26,398 bases of DNA from CBDVAK01 sp965371945 (lineage in GTDB: Bacteria; Pseudomonadota; Gammaproteobacteria; Competibacterales; JAHEDQ01). A program made the position numbers and the translations under genes. Shown here piece after piece: positions 1 to 8,252 of the stretch (position 1 is the first letter of the stretch; every line of letters begins with the position of its first letter). The notes beneath the pieces were generated by a model, which ran no database searches, had not been told where the DNA came from, and saw only the letters and a list, made by a program, of their open reading frames with translations. The DNA lies in NCBI GenBank assembly GCA_965371945.1, contig CBDVAK010000009.1:1-26398 (forward strand), written 5' to 3'.

Positions 1-164
1 ATGGCGATCTGGTGCGCCTGCTCGATATCGATGGCGTCGACTTGCAACCCTGTGGTGGAACTCATGTGGCGAGCTGCGCGGAGATCGGTCGAGTGCGGGT
101 CAGCAAGATCGAAAAGAAAAGCCGCCACAACCGCAGAGTCACCATCGTTTTCGAGGACGAATGA
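1..164 (+). CDS. Alanyl-tRNA editing protein (AlaX-type), 3' end only
   Basis: The gene enters from outside the window. The readable frame begins at base 3 and ends at TGA 162-164, giving the last 53 residues. They contain the CGGTH zinc-ligand motif and then an EIGRVRVSKIEKKSRHNRRV stretch. Both are typical of the second additional domain shared by alanyl- and threonyl-tRNA synthetases and the free-standing AlaX editing proteins. Family members hydrolyse Ser-tRNA(Ala) or Gly-tRNA(Ala) in the cytoplasm. The protein ends shortly after this domain, with no room for the C-Ala domain that follows it in full AlaRS, so a stand-alone deacylase is preferred over alaS. The upstream HxxxH zinc half-site would lie outside the window. 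It converges on the histidine kinase gene with only 14 bp between the stop codons. Confidence 0.8.
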   Translation, partial: GDLVRLLDIDGVDLQPCGGTHVASCAEIGRVRVSKIEKKSRHNRRVTIVFEDE

Positions 165-178
165 GAGCACTATGGTCC

Positions 179-2914
179 CTAGTCCGCGGTGGCCGGCATG
201 GAATCGGGTGATGTGCCGGACAAGGGCAGATCAACCCGAAACGTAGCCCCCTGACCGGGCACGCTGTGCACTTCGATACGCCCGCCATGGCGCGTTACGA
301 TACCCTGACTGATCGCCAACCCAAGACCGGTACCGGTCGGCTTGCCGGTACCGTGCTGATCTAACTGGCGAAATTTCTGAAATATGGGACCCTGCAGGTC
401 CGCGGCAATACCAGCGCCGTTGTCGATCACCTCCAGACGGGCATAGCCACCGGTTTCATTGAGCCGCACCCGAACCAGGCCCCGCTCCGGATCACAGAAC
501 TTGACGGCGTTGGATAGCAGATTGACGACCACCTGCACCAGTCGATCGTGATCGCCAACCACGGTACCGGTGGGATCGAGCTCGCTGGACAGTTTCACCG
601 AACGCTCCCTGAACAGCTGACTGGTTGAACGCAGACTGACTTCCACCAACTCACGCAGGTCCAGCGGTCGCATATCCCAGTCGACCCGACCCGACTCGAT
701 CCGCGCAAAATCGAGCACATCATTGATCAGCCGGGTCAGCCGCTCTGTCTCCTTGACCACGATGCCCAGAAACTCCTGGCGCTGGGCGCTGTCCATATCA
801 GGCTCTGCGAGCAGGATCTCCGAAAAGGCCCGAATCGACGTCAGTGGCGTGCGCAGCTCGTGGGTGACCGTAGACACGAAATCGTCCTTGAGCCGATCCA
901 GCTCCTGCAAACGCCGGTTGGCGGCACGCAGCTCGCTGCTGGCCTGCTCCAGTTGCCGGGACTTTTCCTCCAGCCGCTGGCTATAGCTGAGTATCTGCGA
1001 GGTTTCGTCAAGGATCTTCATGACCTCGTCGATCCCGAGCACCTCGCCCTTGACCACCGACGCGACCATGACCCGGGCCGAGGCCGAGCCGATCGCGCCT
1101 GCCAGCAATCGTTCCGCATGCTGTACCAGGCGCGCATCGGCACCGGGTCGACGGATGCTGCCACCGCCCTGGTACCGGGCCATGAACCGGTCAGCCTGCC
1201 GAGTGCCCAGGAACCGCGCCAGCAGCCCACGCAGCTCGGTGCTGCTGGCTGTGCCACGCCATACCATGGCCGGTGCCCCGGAACCGGAGTGTTTGAACAC
1301 ATCGACGAACAACTCGGCCTGCAGCCGCTCCAGCGCGCTGCGTTCCGAAAACAGAGACACCAGCACCAGCCCTCCGAGATTCGCCAGCATGCTCCAGAAA
1401 ACAGCGTGTGCCAGCGGCTCGAGACCCTCGAGCCCGAACAACTGATAGGGCTTGAGCAGGGCCATACCAAAAGGCCCCTGTTCCACGAAGGAAACCGGCA
1501 ACCATCCCGAGAGCGCGAAAGAAGGCAGCAACAAGGTGTAGAGCCACACTCCGAAACCGGCGCTCAGACCCACCACCGCGCCGGTGCGGGTGCCACCTTT
1601 CCAGTACATTCCAAGCAACACCGCCGGTGCAAATTGAGCGGCCGCGGCAAACGACACCAGACCGATACTGACCAGGGCATAGGATTCGCCGATCAGACTG
1701 AAATAGAGGTAGCCGAGCAAAACCACGGCGAGGATGGCGCCGCGGCGAATATAGATCAGAAGACGGCTGAGATCCGTGCGCGCGCGGAGTCCCAGTACCC
1801 GGATACGCAGCAATACCGGCATGACCAGATCGTTGCAGATCATGGTGGACAGGGTGATGCTGGCGACGATGACCATGCCGGTCGCGGCCGAAAGGCCACC
1901 GATAAAGGCGAACACCGCCAGACCGGCGGCTTGTCGCGACATGGGGAGCGACAGTACGAAAGTATCCGCCTCAATATCACCCTCGGGAAACTGCAGCAGC
2001 CCGGCAAGCGCAATGGGCAGCACAAACAGGTTAATGATCAGCAGGTAGAGAGGAAAAAGCCACGCCGCGGTGCGGATGTGGCGCTCGTTGACGTTCTCCA
2101 CCACCAGCAACTGGAACTGTCGGGGCAGAAACAAGATCGCCATCATCGACAGGAACAGCACCGTCAGCCAGTGTGGATAGCCACCGGGCACGACCGCGAA
2201 TCCACTCAGCTCCGCAAGACCCGCCTCGCCAGCACGGACAAACAGATCGCCAAAGCCGTCGAACAGGCCAAAGGTCACGAACACGCCGACGGCCAGAAAT
2301 GCCAGCAATTTGGTGAGCGACTCGAAGGCCACTGCCAACACCATCCCCTCATGGCGCTCGGTGGCATCGATGTGGCGGGTACCATAGAGGATGGCGAACA
2401 GTGCCAGCAGCATCGCCACATAGAACGCGGTCTGACCGGACTCCGCGGGCGCCTGTGCTTGCAGGTGGTCGGTGCCGAGCACCTCGAAACTGACCGCAAC
2501 CGCCTTTAGCTGCAGAGCGATGTAGGGCATGATCCCGACCACCGCTATGACGGTTGCCAGACCGGCCAAGAAACCGCTCTTGCCGTATCTCGATGCAATA
2601 AAGTCAGCGATCGAGGTGATGCGGTGGAGCTTGCTGATGCGCACCATCTTGCGCAACACCTGCCACCACAACACAGCCATCAGGGTCGGGCCCAGATATA
2701 CGGTCAAAAATTCCAGCCCCGTTCCGGCGGCCCGGCCGACACTGCCGTAAAATGTCCAGGCTGTGCAGTACACTGCGATCGATAAGGTGTAGACCCAGGG
2801 GTTGGCAATCACCGAGCGACCCTGGTCGGCACGCCGGTCGCCATACCAGGCTATGGCAAACAACAGCAACGGATAGCCGATCGCAACCCCCAGCAACAGG
2901 CCCGCGGGGATCAC
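179..2914 (-). CDS. Sodium/solute symporter-type sensor histidine kinase (CbrA-like, no PAS)
   Basis: 911 residues. Residues 1 to about 510 form a multi-helix sodium:solute symporter (SSF) domain. About 535-650 resemble the STAC linker of SSF kinases. A coiled coil at about 650-680 leads into the HisKA H-box THELRTPLTS, with the phosphoacceptor at His685. The HATPase domain follows with an N-box (NLLSNAVKF, near 800), a G1 box (DNGAGIA) and a G2 box (GTGLGLAIS, near 865). It is therefore an intact membrane sensor kinase. Related CbrA, MxtR and CrbS proteins control carbon, nitrogen or acetate use. The PAS domain common in CbrA is not seen. The start is GTG at 2914, one base after the stop of the upstream 64-residue membrane protein, which suggests translational coupling. 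No DNA-binding response regulator is adjacent. The only nearby partner is the stand-alone receiver at 5532-5909. The ligand cannot be read from sequence. Confidence 0.9.
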   Translation of the reverse strand: MIPAGLLLGVAIGYPLLLFAIAWYGDRRADQGRSVIANPWVYTLSIAVYCTAWTFYGSVGRAAGTGLEFLTVYLGPTLMAVLWWQVLRKMVRISKLHRITSIADFIASRYGKSGFLAGLATVIAVVGIMPYIALQLKAVAVSFEVLGTDHLQAQAPAESGQTAFYVAMLLALFAILYGTRHIDATERHEGMVLAVAFESLTKLLAFLAVGVFVTFGLFDGFGDLFVRAGEAGLAELSGFAVVPGGYPHWLTVLFLSMMAILFLPRQFQLLVVENVNERHIRTAAWLFPLYLLIINLFVLPIALAGLLQFPEGDIEADTFVLSLPMSRQAAGLAVFAFIGGLSAATGMVIVASITLSTMICNDLVMPVLLRIRVLGLRARTDLSRLLIYIRRGAILAVVLLGYLYFSLIGESYALVSIGLVSFAAAAQFAPAVLLGMYWKGGTRTGAVVGLSAGFGVWLYTLLLPSFALSGWLPVSFVEQGPFGMALLKPYQLFGLEGLEPLAHAVFWSMLANLGGLVLVSLFSERSALERLQAELFVDVFKHSGSGAPAMVWRGTASSTELRGLLARFLGTRQADRFMARYQGGGSIRRPGADARLVQHAERLLAGAIGSASARVMVASVVKGEVLGIDEVMKILDETSQILSYSQRLEEKSRQLEQASSELRAANRRLQELDRLKDDFVSTVTHELRTPLTSIRAFSEILLAEPDMDSAQRQEFLGIVVKETERLTRLINDVLDFARIESGRVDWDMRPLDLRELVEVSLRSTSQLFRERSVKLSSELDPTGTVVGDHDRLVQVVVNLLSNAVKFCDPERGLVRVRLNETGGYARLEVIDNGAGIAADLQGPIFQKFRQLDQHGTGKPTGTGLGLAISQGIVTRHGGRIEVHSVPGQGATFRVDLPLSGTSPDSMPATAD

Positions 2915-2915
2915 C

Positions 2916-3110
2916 TCAGGGTTCCGTTGCGCCGCTTACGGCCACCAGCAGGATCAGCACCAGCCAAGCGACGAACAGGTATATGAAAAGCAGAGGGATA
3001 CCATACCAACTGCTACCGTCGAACAACGACACCAGCGGGTAATTCAGCATCAGCAGGGCGGCCACGAACAACACCACGGAGCGTTGGCCGTAGCGACTGT
3101 CTTGATTCAA
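2916..3110 (-). CDS. Small two-helix membrane protein upstream of the SSF kinase
   Basis: 64 residues with two hydrophobic stretches, at about 12-28 (SVVLFVAALLMLNYPLVSLF) and 37-58 (GIPLLFIYLFVAWLVLILLV), joined by a short polar loop. This is a small integral membrane protein. SSF transporters and SSF kinases are often preceded by small hydrophobic ORFs, such as the DUF485/DUF4212 partners of symporters and CbrX upstream of cbrA in Pseudomonas. Its stop (TGA 2918-2916) is one base from the GTG of the kinase, so it is probably translated together with it and may be an accessory subunit. The start used is TTG at 3110 with a weak upstream GGGA. A longer N-terminus is possible because the frame stays open upstream. 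No specific family can be assigned by eye. Confidence 0.7.
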   Translation of the reverse strand: MNQDSRYGQRSVVLFVAALLMLNYPLVSLFDGSSWYGIPLLFIYLFVAWLVLILLVAVSGATEP

Positions 3111-3188
3111 TGTCCCGGCTCCCTGACGCCACCGGCCGCGCTGCAGCTCGGCGACTGAAACGCACAGCCGAGATCCCTGGCCACGGGC

Positions 3189-5387
3189 TCAGAATCTGGC
3201 CTGACGGCGTCTGATCTCGATGACACGATCGGAAGCCGCAATCGCCTGACTGAGTGTCTCGATACCTTCCGCCCGCAACAGGTCGAGCAACTTCACGAAA
3301 ACTCTGGCGGTAACCAGCGCGTCTCCCAGGGCCGTGTGCCTGCCCGACACCTCGACGCCCAGCCGCACGCAGATATCATCCAGCGTGTGCTGTGGCAAAT
3401 GGTCGTGCAACAGCACCGACAACAACAGAGTATCGAGCACCGGGTTGGGAAATGCGACCCTCGTCTGCTGCTCCTTGAGCTGCAGAAACTTCATGTCGAA
3501 GGCGGCATTGTGTGCGACCAGTACCACCTCGTCACCAGCAACGAAATCATGGAACCTGGGCAACACCTCCTCGATGCGCGGCTGACCGCTGACCTGCTCG
3601 TCGGTAATGCCATGAAAACGTGAAGAAACTGTGGGAATCGCCCGACCCGGATTGACAAGAGAATCGAAATGCTCACCGGAAAGCACCCGCCCGTTGACGA
3701 TGCGAACACCACCGATCTGGATGATCTCGTCGCCCTGTGACGGGTTTAAACCCGTGGTTTCAGTATCGAACACGACATAGCGCAACCCGGACAACGGGCA
3801 TTCGCCGAGGTTGCCGAGATCGGGTTGGTGAGTGATCCTGAAATCATAGAATTCAGGTCGCTCACCCGCTGCCGCGGGTTCAAGAGTACGCTCCTGGCGC
3901 TCGGCGAGCGGTAGCGGCAGCCTGAGCAAGGCACGGCCCCGACGCCGGTGCGGCTGGCTCCACAGATCAGAGCCGTGGCGTGCCAGGACCGCACGCACGG
4001 TGGGCGCACCAACCAAGTCGTTGATATGCTGCCCGGACCAGTCTTCGATCCGTAGTGCCGACACCGGCCGGCCGGACCAGACGATGTCGACATAGACGCG
4101 CCGGTCCCCCGGCACCACTTCGATCTCGAAAATACCCGGCTCGTCGAAATGCCGTTCGTCGGCACTGGTCGCGAGTTGCTGGACCAGGTGCTCGATCAAC
4201 AGCATGATGGAATGGCCATCAACACGAATCCACACCGGTGTACCGCCGATCGTCACCTGCGGCCCATCCGAGGCCTGCAGCCGATGAATCGCGCTGCCGA
4301 TCAGATCTTCGGTGTACACGTCTCTCATGGGCCATTGGGCAGCGTTGAGCCGTGCACAGTCCCGGGCCATCTCTTCGAGTGTATTGCTGAGACGGGTGCT
4401 TTCCTCGACGATAACCCGGCCAAATTCCTCGCGCCGTTCAGGTGGAGGCTGGTACGGCCCTACCAGGGTTTCAGCAGCAGCCCGCAGGCTGGCCATGGGA
4501 CCACGCAGATCCTCGATGGTGGTTCCCAGCACCACGTTGCCGACGCCGCCATCGGTATCGGTGCCGATCTCACGGAAAGTGATCACGAATGCCGAACCCA
4601 TACCGGCTGAAGCGGGAATCAGGCTCATTTTGCAATGCAACAGGTGGTCGTCCTCGACGCTGCCGCAAACGAACTCTGCATCACCGCTCGCATCCTCACC
4701 GGGCTCGCCCCTTTGTCCCCGCCGGCTTCGGTAGCGCAGCATCTGCAAGGTGCTTTCAACCGGAGCGCGAGCGCAAAGACCGTAGATCGAGCGCCCCAAT
4801 CCGATCGCGTGAGGGTTGCTGAACAGCTTCAGTGTGGCGGGGTTGTAGAGCATGATGCGACCGTCCTGATCGCACACCAGTACACCTTCGCTCAGCTCAC
4901 GCAACACCGTTTCGAGCTGCGTCTTCTTTTGGTCGGCATCCCGGCTGGCGCTGGTCATCGCCTCAGTCACCTCGCCGCGGGCCTGGTGCCAGGCCGTGGC
5001 AAGATCGTGGACACCGGCCGGCAGATCGCCGAGCAGATGTTGCTTCGGTATTTCCAGTTGGTGCGCGGGATTGCCGTGCAACATGATGCGCAGGCCGCGA
5101 GATACTGTTTGCATCGGCCTCAGACAGCGTACTTCGAGTACCACCCACACCACCGCGAGGCTGGCCAGGGCTACCAAGGCTGCCAAAGCGATCGCCGGCA
5201 GGACGAACGAATACTGGTCAGTACCGAGGTTACCGGCTGACCAGCTTGCGGCCAGCACAGCAATCCCGACCACCACCACGGCAGGCAATGTCAGCAGCAA
5301 TCGTACGCTGCCGCGCACACCCACGCTAAGACGGTGCCTGGTCGGACAAAGCCCCGATCTGTAAGCGTCCGGAGCTCGCGCAATCAT
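3189..5387 (-). CDS. Membrane PAS / degenerate kinase protein fused to DEDDh 3'-5' exonuclease
   Basis: 732 residues from ATG 5387. A TTG at 5435 would add 16 residues but has no visible ribosome-binding site. Two membrane helices (about 28-48 and 60-84) precede a HAMP-like linker, a coiled coil and a PAS-like domain (LSEGVLVCDQDGRIMLYNPA, near 165). Next comes a HisKA-like helix, TTIEDLRGPMASL, in which Glu292 replaces the phosphoacceptor His. It is followed by an ATPase-like region lacking recognisable N and G boxes. The C-terminal 200 residues are a complete DnaQ-type exonuclease: FDTETTG (Asp541, Glu543), HNAAFDMKFL, and GRHTALGDAL with His684 and the final Asp. It should be an active 3'-5' DNA or RNA exonuclease tethered to the inner membrane with a sensory but non-phosphorylating core. 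It is often labelled DNA polymerase III epsilon, but it lacks the normal DnaQ context and is unlikely to be the replicative proofreader. Confidence 0.85.
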   Translation of the reverse strand: MIARAPDAYRSGLCPTRHRLSVGVRGSVRLLLTLPAVVVVGIAVLAASWSAGNLGTDQYSFVLPAIALAALVALASLAVVWVVLEVRCLRPMQTVSRGLRIMLHGNPAHQLEIPKQHLLGDLPAGVHDLATAWHQARGEVTEAMTSASRDADQKKTQLETVLRELSEGVLVCDQDGRIMLYNPATLKLFSNPHAIGLGRSIYGLCARAPVESTLQMLRYRSRRGQRGEPGEDASGDAEFVCGSVEDDHLLHCKMSLIPASAGMGSAFVITFREIGTDTDGGVGNVVLGTTIEDLRGPMASLRAAAETLVGPYQPPPERREEFGRVIVEESTRLSNTLEEMARDCARLNAAQWPMRDVYTEDLIGSAIHRLQASDGPQVTIGGTPVWIRVDGHSIMLLIEHLVQQLATSADERHFDEPGIFEIEVVPGDRRVYVDIVWSGRPVSALRIEDWSGQHINDLVGAPTVRAVLARHGSDLWSQPHRRRGRALLRLPLPLAERQERTLEPAAAGERPEFYDFRITHQPDLGNLGECPLSGLRYVVFDTETTGLNPSQGDEIIQIGGVRIVNGRVLSGEHFDSLVNPGRAIPTVSSRFHGITDEQVSGQPRIEEVLPRFHDFVAGDEVVLVAHNAAFDMKFLQLKEQQTRVAFPNPVLDTLLLSVLLHDHLPQHTLDDICVRLGVEVSGRHTALGDALVTARVFVKLLDLLRAEGIETLSQAIAASDRVIEIRRRQARF

Positions 5388-5448
5388 CACTTGCCAATTT
5401 GGAACATCGATCCATCCCGGCTGGCTGCGTTCCAATAGTTTGAAAGAT

Positions 5449-5513
5449 ACAGGAGATTCCTGTGTTTTCGTGCTTTTTCCGGACGGCCGCCTCGACGCTC
5501 CGGATCCCGGAGC
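5449..5513 (-). other. Two hairpins between receiver gene and exonuclease gene
   Basis: The 96-144 bp gap between the receiver stop and the exonuclease start holds two perfect short inverted repeats. One is a 7-bp stem with a 3-nt loop at 5497-5513 (GCTCCGG/CCGGAGC). The other is a 6-bp stem with a 3-nt loop at 5449-5463 (ACAGGA/TCCTGT). No U-run follows the first on the minus strand, so it is not a classical terminator. It could attenuate expression or protect a processed transcript end. Confidence 0.35.
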
Positions 5514-5531
5514 CTGTTGCTGGGCGAGCTC

Positions 5532-5909
5532 TTACCTCGGCACATCGCTGAGCAAAGCACAAACCCTGTCAACCAGTTCCCTGGTAGCAAAAGGCTTGGT
5601 AACGTAGTCATCGGCACCCAGGGCCAACCCCTTTTCCCGCTCAACCTCGCGTCCTCTGGCGGTCAGCATGAGGATACGCAGGTGTTGCCATTCCGGATTG
5701 GCGCGCACCGCTTCGCAAACCTCGTAACCGTCCATGTGCGGCATCATTACATCGAGCAGCAGCAAATCTGGTGTCCGTTGTGCGATAGCCGCGAGCGCGG
5801 CCTGACCATCGCCCACCGAATCAACCTCGAATCCCGCCCGCTTCAACAGAAATTCCAGCGAGATCACGATATTCGGTTCATCATCGACGATCAGAATTCG
5901 CTGTGACAC
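5532..5909 (-). CDS. Stand-alone receiver-domain response regulator
   Basis: 125 residues, one CheY-like receiver and no output domain. All key positions are present: acidic pocket Asp9/Asp10, phosphoacceptor Asp53 in LLLLDVMMPHMDGYE, Thr83 in MLTARG, and Lys105 in VTKPFA. The protein stops just after the last helix, so it cannot bind DNA itself. It should act by phosphorelay or by protein contact. The start is GTG at 5909, preceded by GAGGT at a good distance. It lies 11 bp downstream of the DUF6489 gene and upstream of the exonuclease-kinase-like gene. It is the nearest candidate phosphate acceptor for the SSF kinase, which is inferred only from gene order. The receiver is most similar in style to the PhoB/PleD type. 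Confidence 0.9.
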   Translation of the reverse strand: MSQRILIVDDEPNIVISLEFLLKRAGFEVDSVGDGQAALAAIAQRTPDLLLLDVMMPHMDGYEVCEAVRANPEWQHLRILMLTARGREVEREKGLALGADDYVTKPFATRELVDRVCALLSDVPR

Positions 5910-5920
5910 CGCAGCTTACC

Positions 5921-6184
5921 TCACTCCTGGTCGCCTTCCCGTGGTTCTCCAGACGCACCCTGTTGCATCGCGTCCCACAGATACTTCTGCCAAGACTCCA
6001 GCGACTGGATCTGCGCGGGCAAAAAGGGTTTCATCAAGGACTGGACGTCGAGCGCAGCAATACTGTCCATGATTCTGCTGCGCATCTGTTCAAGCATTTC
6101 TTGCTGAATCGGCGCCACGTCCGGCAGCCCCAGGAATTCCCTGAGTTCCTGCGGTGTCGCATCGATATCGAAGTGAATTTTCAT
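5921..6184 (-). CDS. DUF6489 family protein
   Basis: 87 residues starting MKIHFDIDATPQELREFLGL. This matches my recollection of DUF6489, a small cytoplasmic gammaproteobacterial family of unknown function. The ATG at 6184 is chosen because GGGGAG lies 4 bases upstream and the family begins at MKIHFDID. A start 24 bases earlier would add eight residues with no support. It has no membrane segment or metal motif, and the C-terminal half is rich in Gln and acidic residues. It follows mnmG by 57 bp and precedes the receiver gene by 11 bp, so it could be read from either operon. Its function is unknown. Confidence 0.75.
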   Translation of the reverse strand: MKIHFDIDATPQELREFLGLPDVAPIQQEMLEQMRSRIMDSIAALDVQSLMKPFLPAQIQSLESWQKYLWDAMQQGASGEPREGDQE

Positions 6185-6241
6185 ACCGCTCCCCGATACG
6201 CCCAGCACAGCGACTGCGGGACCGTTCGCTGCGGCTGACCC

Positions 6242-8182
6242 TCAGACCGGGTCACCGCCATGTCGTCTCATCTTAGCAGGCTCGGCGGTACCCGCGTCAG
6301 TCCGGCTGGCGCCCCGGGCCTGCTTGAGGTAAACACGCAGCAAGGACACCGCCACCGGTGTGATCCCAGGAAGGCGCGACGCCTGGCCCAGCGTGCGCGG
6401 CTGTCGCCGGATGAGGATTTCCCTTGCTTCGTTGGACAACCCCGACATCCCCGCAAAATTGACATCAGCGGGCAGAAGCTGATTTTCCAGGTTTTGGATA
6501 CGGGCGATTTCGGTCGCCTGACGGCTGATGTAGCCGGCATAACTGGCCTGAATCTCGATCTGCTCCGCAACCTGGGCATCATCGACGCCGGGGCCCACGC
6601 CGGGCAGGGACATCAAACCGCTATAGCTCACCGTGGGGCGCTTGAGCAGTTCCAGCGCACGTGACTCCTGTCCCAGGCCATCTGGAAACATTGCACGAAA
6701 TTGCGCGCCGGCGACGTGCGCAGGTCGCACCAGCACATCACCCAAACGCTGCTGCTCGCGTTCGATGGCCTCTCGCTTGCGCTCGAAGCAGCTCCAGCGC
6801 CGGTCACTCACCAGCCCCATTTCCCGAGCCACCGGGGTCAGGCGCAGATCCGCATTGTCTTCACGCAAGGCCAGTCGGTGCTCAGCTCGGCTGGTGAACA
6901 TTCTGTAGGGTTCGCTGGTACCGCGACTGATCAGGTCGTCGCAAAGCACGCCCAGGTAGGCCTGATCACGGCCTGGCCACCAGGGCTCGCAATTCTGTGC
7001 CTGGCGTGCGGCATTGAGGCCGGCCAGCAAGCCCTGCGCGGCTGCTTCCTCATAGCCGGTGGTACCGTTGATCTGACCAGCCAGAAAAAGCCCAGGCAGC
7101 AAACGGCTCTGCAGAGAATATTCGAGATCCCGCGGATCGAAATAATCGTACTCGATAGCATAGCCGGGGCGAGTGATATGAGCTTTTTCAAAGCCCCGTA
7201 TCGAACGCACCATCTGCAATTGCAGGTCGAACGGCAGGCTGGTGGAGATACCGTTTGGATAGACTTCCTGAGTGTCCAGTCCTTCGGGTTCGACAAACAA
7301 CTGGTGTGAATCACGCTCTGCGAATCTCACCACCTTGTCTTCCACCGATGGACAATAGCGCGGCCCGGCGGCATCGATCACACCCGTGTACATGGGCGAA
7401 CGATCGAGACCCTGGCGGATGATGTCGTGGGTCTTGGCGTTGGTGTGAGTCACCCAGCAAGACACCTGCCGGGGATGCTGGCGGCGCTCGCCCAGAAACG
7501 AAAAGACCGGTACGGGTCGGTCGCCGGGCTGTTCGCTCAACAGGCTGTAGTCGATGCTGCGCCCATCGAGCCTCGGTGGCGTGCCGGTCTTCAGCCGCTG
7601 CACCCGAAAAGGCAACTCCCGCAGCCGTTGCGCCAATGCGTTGGATGCCGGCTCACCGGCTCGTCCACCCCGGTGGTTGCTGAGACCGACGTGAATGCGG
7701 CCGCCCAGAAATGTACCGGTGGTCAGTACCACCGCAGCGGCTTCAAAGCGCAGGCCTATGCGCGTCTCGACCCCGCGAACACGACCGCCACGTACCACCA
7801 GATCGCTGATCTCCTCCTGGAACAGCCACAGATTTGGCTGCTGTTCCACCCGATTGCGGACAGCAGCCTTGAACAGCACTCTGTCAGCCTGCGCACGGGT
7901 GGCGCGCACAGCCGCTCCCTTGCGCCGGTTGAGAATTCGAAACTGTATACCGCTTTGATCGGCAGCCCACGCCATGGCCCCACCCATGGCATCGATCTCG
8001 CGAACCAGATGACCCTTGCCGATGCCGCCGATGGCCGGGTTGCAGGACATCTGCCCGATGGTTTCGATGCTCTGGGTCACCAGTAGCGTGCGCGCGCCAC
8101 TGCGGGCCGCCGCCAGCGCCGCTTCGGCACCGGCGTGGCCGCCGCCGATCACTACCACCTCAAATACGTCCGGATGATTCAT
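6242..8182 (-). CDS. mnmG: tRNA uridine-5-carboxymethylaminomethyl(34) synthesis enzyme MnmG (GidA)
   Basis: 646 residues (E. coli MnmG has 629). The N-terminal FAD-binding motif VVIGGGHAGAEAALAAAR begins at residue 11. The conserved SCNPAIGGIGKGHLVREIDAMGG, the TGTPPR segment and the C-terminal helical region with SGLSNEAREIL are all present. With MnmE it installs the cmnm5 group on U34 of tRNAs reading NNA/NNG codons, using FAD and methylene-tetrahydrofolate. The ATG at 8182 (MNHPDVFEVVVIGGG) is preferred over a TTG 69 bases upstream because family members begin about 8-10 residues before the GGGHAG motif. It is normally next to mnmE and followed by rsmG-parA-parB. Here an opposed exeA-gspB pair separates it from mnmE, and DUF6489 follows it. 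Confidence 0.97.
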   Translation of the reverse strand: MNHPDVFEVVVIGGGHAGAEAALAAARSGARTLLVTQSIETIGQMSCNPAIGGIGKGHLVREIDAMGGAMAWAADQSGIQFRILNRRKGAAVRATRAQADRVLFKAAVRNRVEQQPNLWLFQEEISDLVVRGGRVRGVETRIGLRFEAAAVVLTTGTFLGGRIHVGLSNHRGGRAGEPASNALAQRLRELPFRVQRLKTGTPPRLDGRSIDYSLLSEQPGDRPVPVFSFLGERRQHPRQVSCWVTHTNAKTHDIIRQGLDRSPMYTGVIDAAGPRYCPSVEDKVVRFAERDSHQLFVEPEGLDTQEVYPNGISTSLPFDLQLQMVRSIRGFEKAHITRPGYAIEYDYFDPRDLEYSLQSRLLPGLFLAGQINGTTGYEEAAAQGLLAGLNAARQAQNCEPWWPGRDQAYLGVLCDDLISRGTSEPYRMFTSRAEHRLALREDNADLRLTPVAREMGLVSDRRWSCFERKREAIEREQQRLGDVLVRPAHVAGAQFRAMFPDGLGQESRALELLKRPTVSYSGLMSLPGVGPGVDDAQVAEQIEIQASYAGYISRQATEIARIQNLENQLLPADVNFAGMSGLSNEAREILIRRQPRTLGQASRLPGITPVAVSLLRVYLKQARGASRTDAGTAEPAKMRRHGGDPV

Positions 8183-8222
8183 TGCGGGGTCCGCAAGCAA
8201 AGGAAAACCGTGTATTTTATGC

Positions 8223-8252
8223 TTCAGAGCTGTTGCTGGCCAGTTGTACAAT
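8223..8252 (+). promoter_or_regulatory. Possible sigma-70 promoter reading toward exeA
   Basis: TTCAGA at 8223-8228 and TACAAT at 8247-8252 are separated by 18 bp, giving 4/6 and 5/6 matches to consensus. It reads through the palindromic element at 8343-8505 into exeA. The -10 overlaps a palindromic TTGTACAA. This is the intergenic region that must also drive mnmG leftward, and no strong mnmG promoter was recognised. Confidence 0.3.

Noticed and set aside
1470..1490. TGTTCCACG half-site inside the SSF kinase gene as parS
   Set aside because: Only one half of the palindrome is present and it is in coding sequence far from the second half.
860..2509. Long open frame (549 codons) on + opposite the SSF kinase
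   Set aside because: It is antisense to a clearly conserved gene, its composition is Gln/His/Arg-rich shadow sequence, and it has no recognisable domain.
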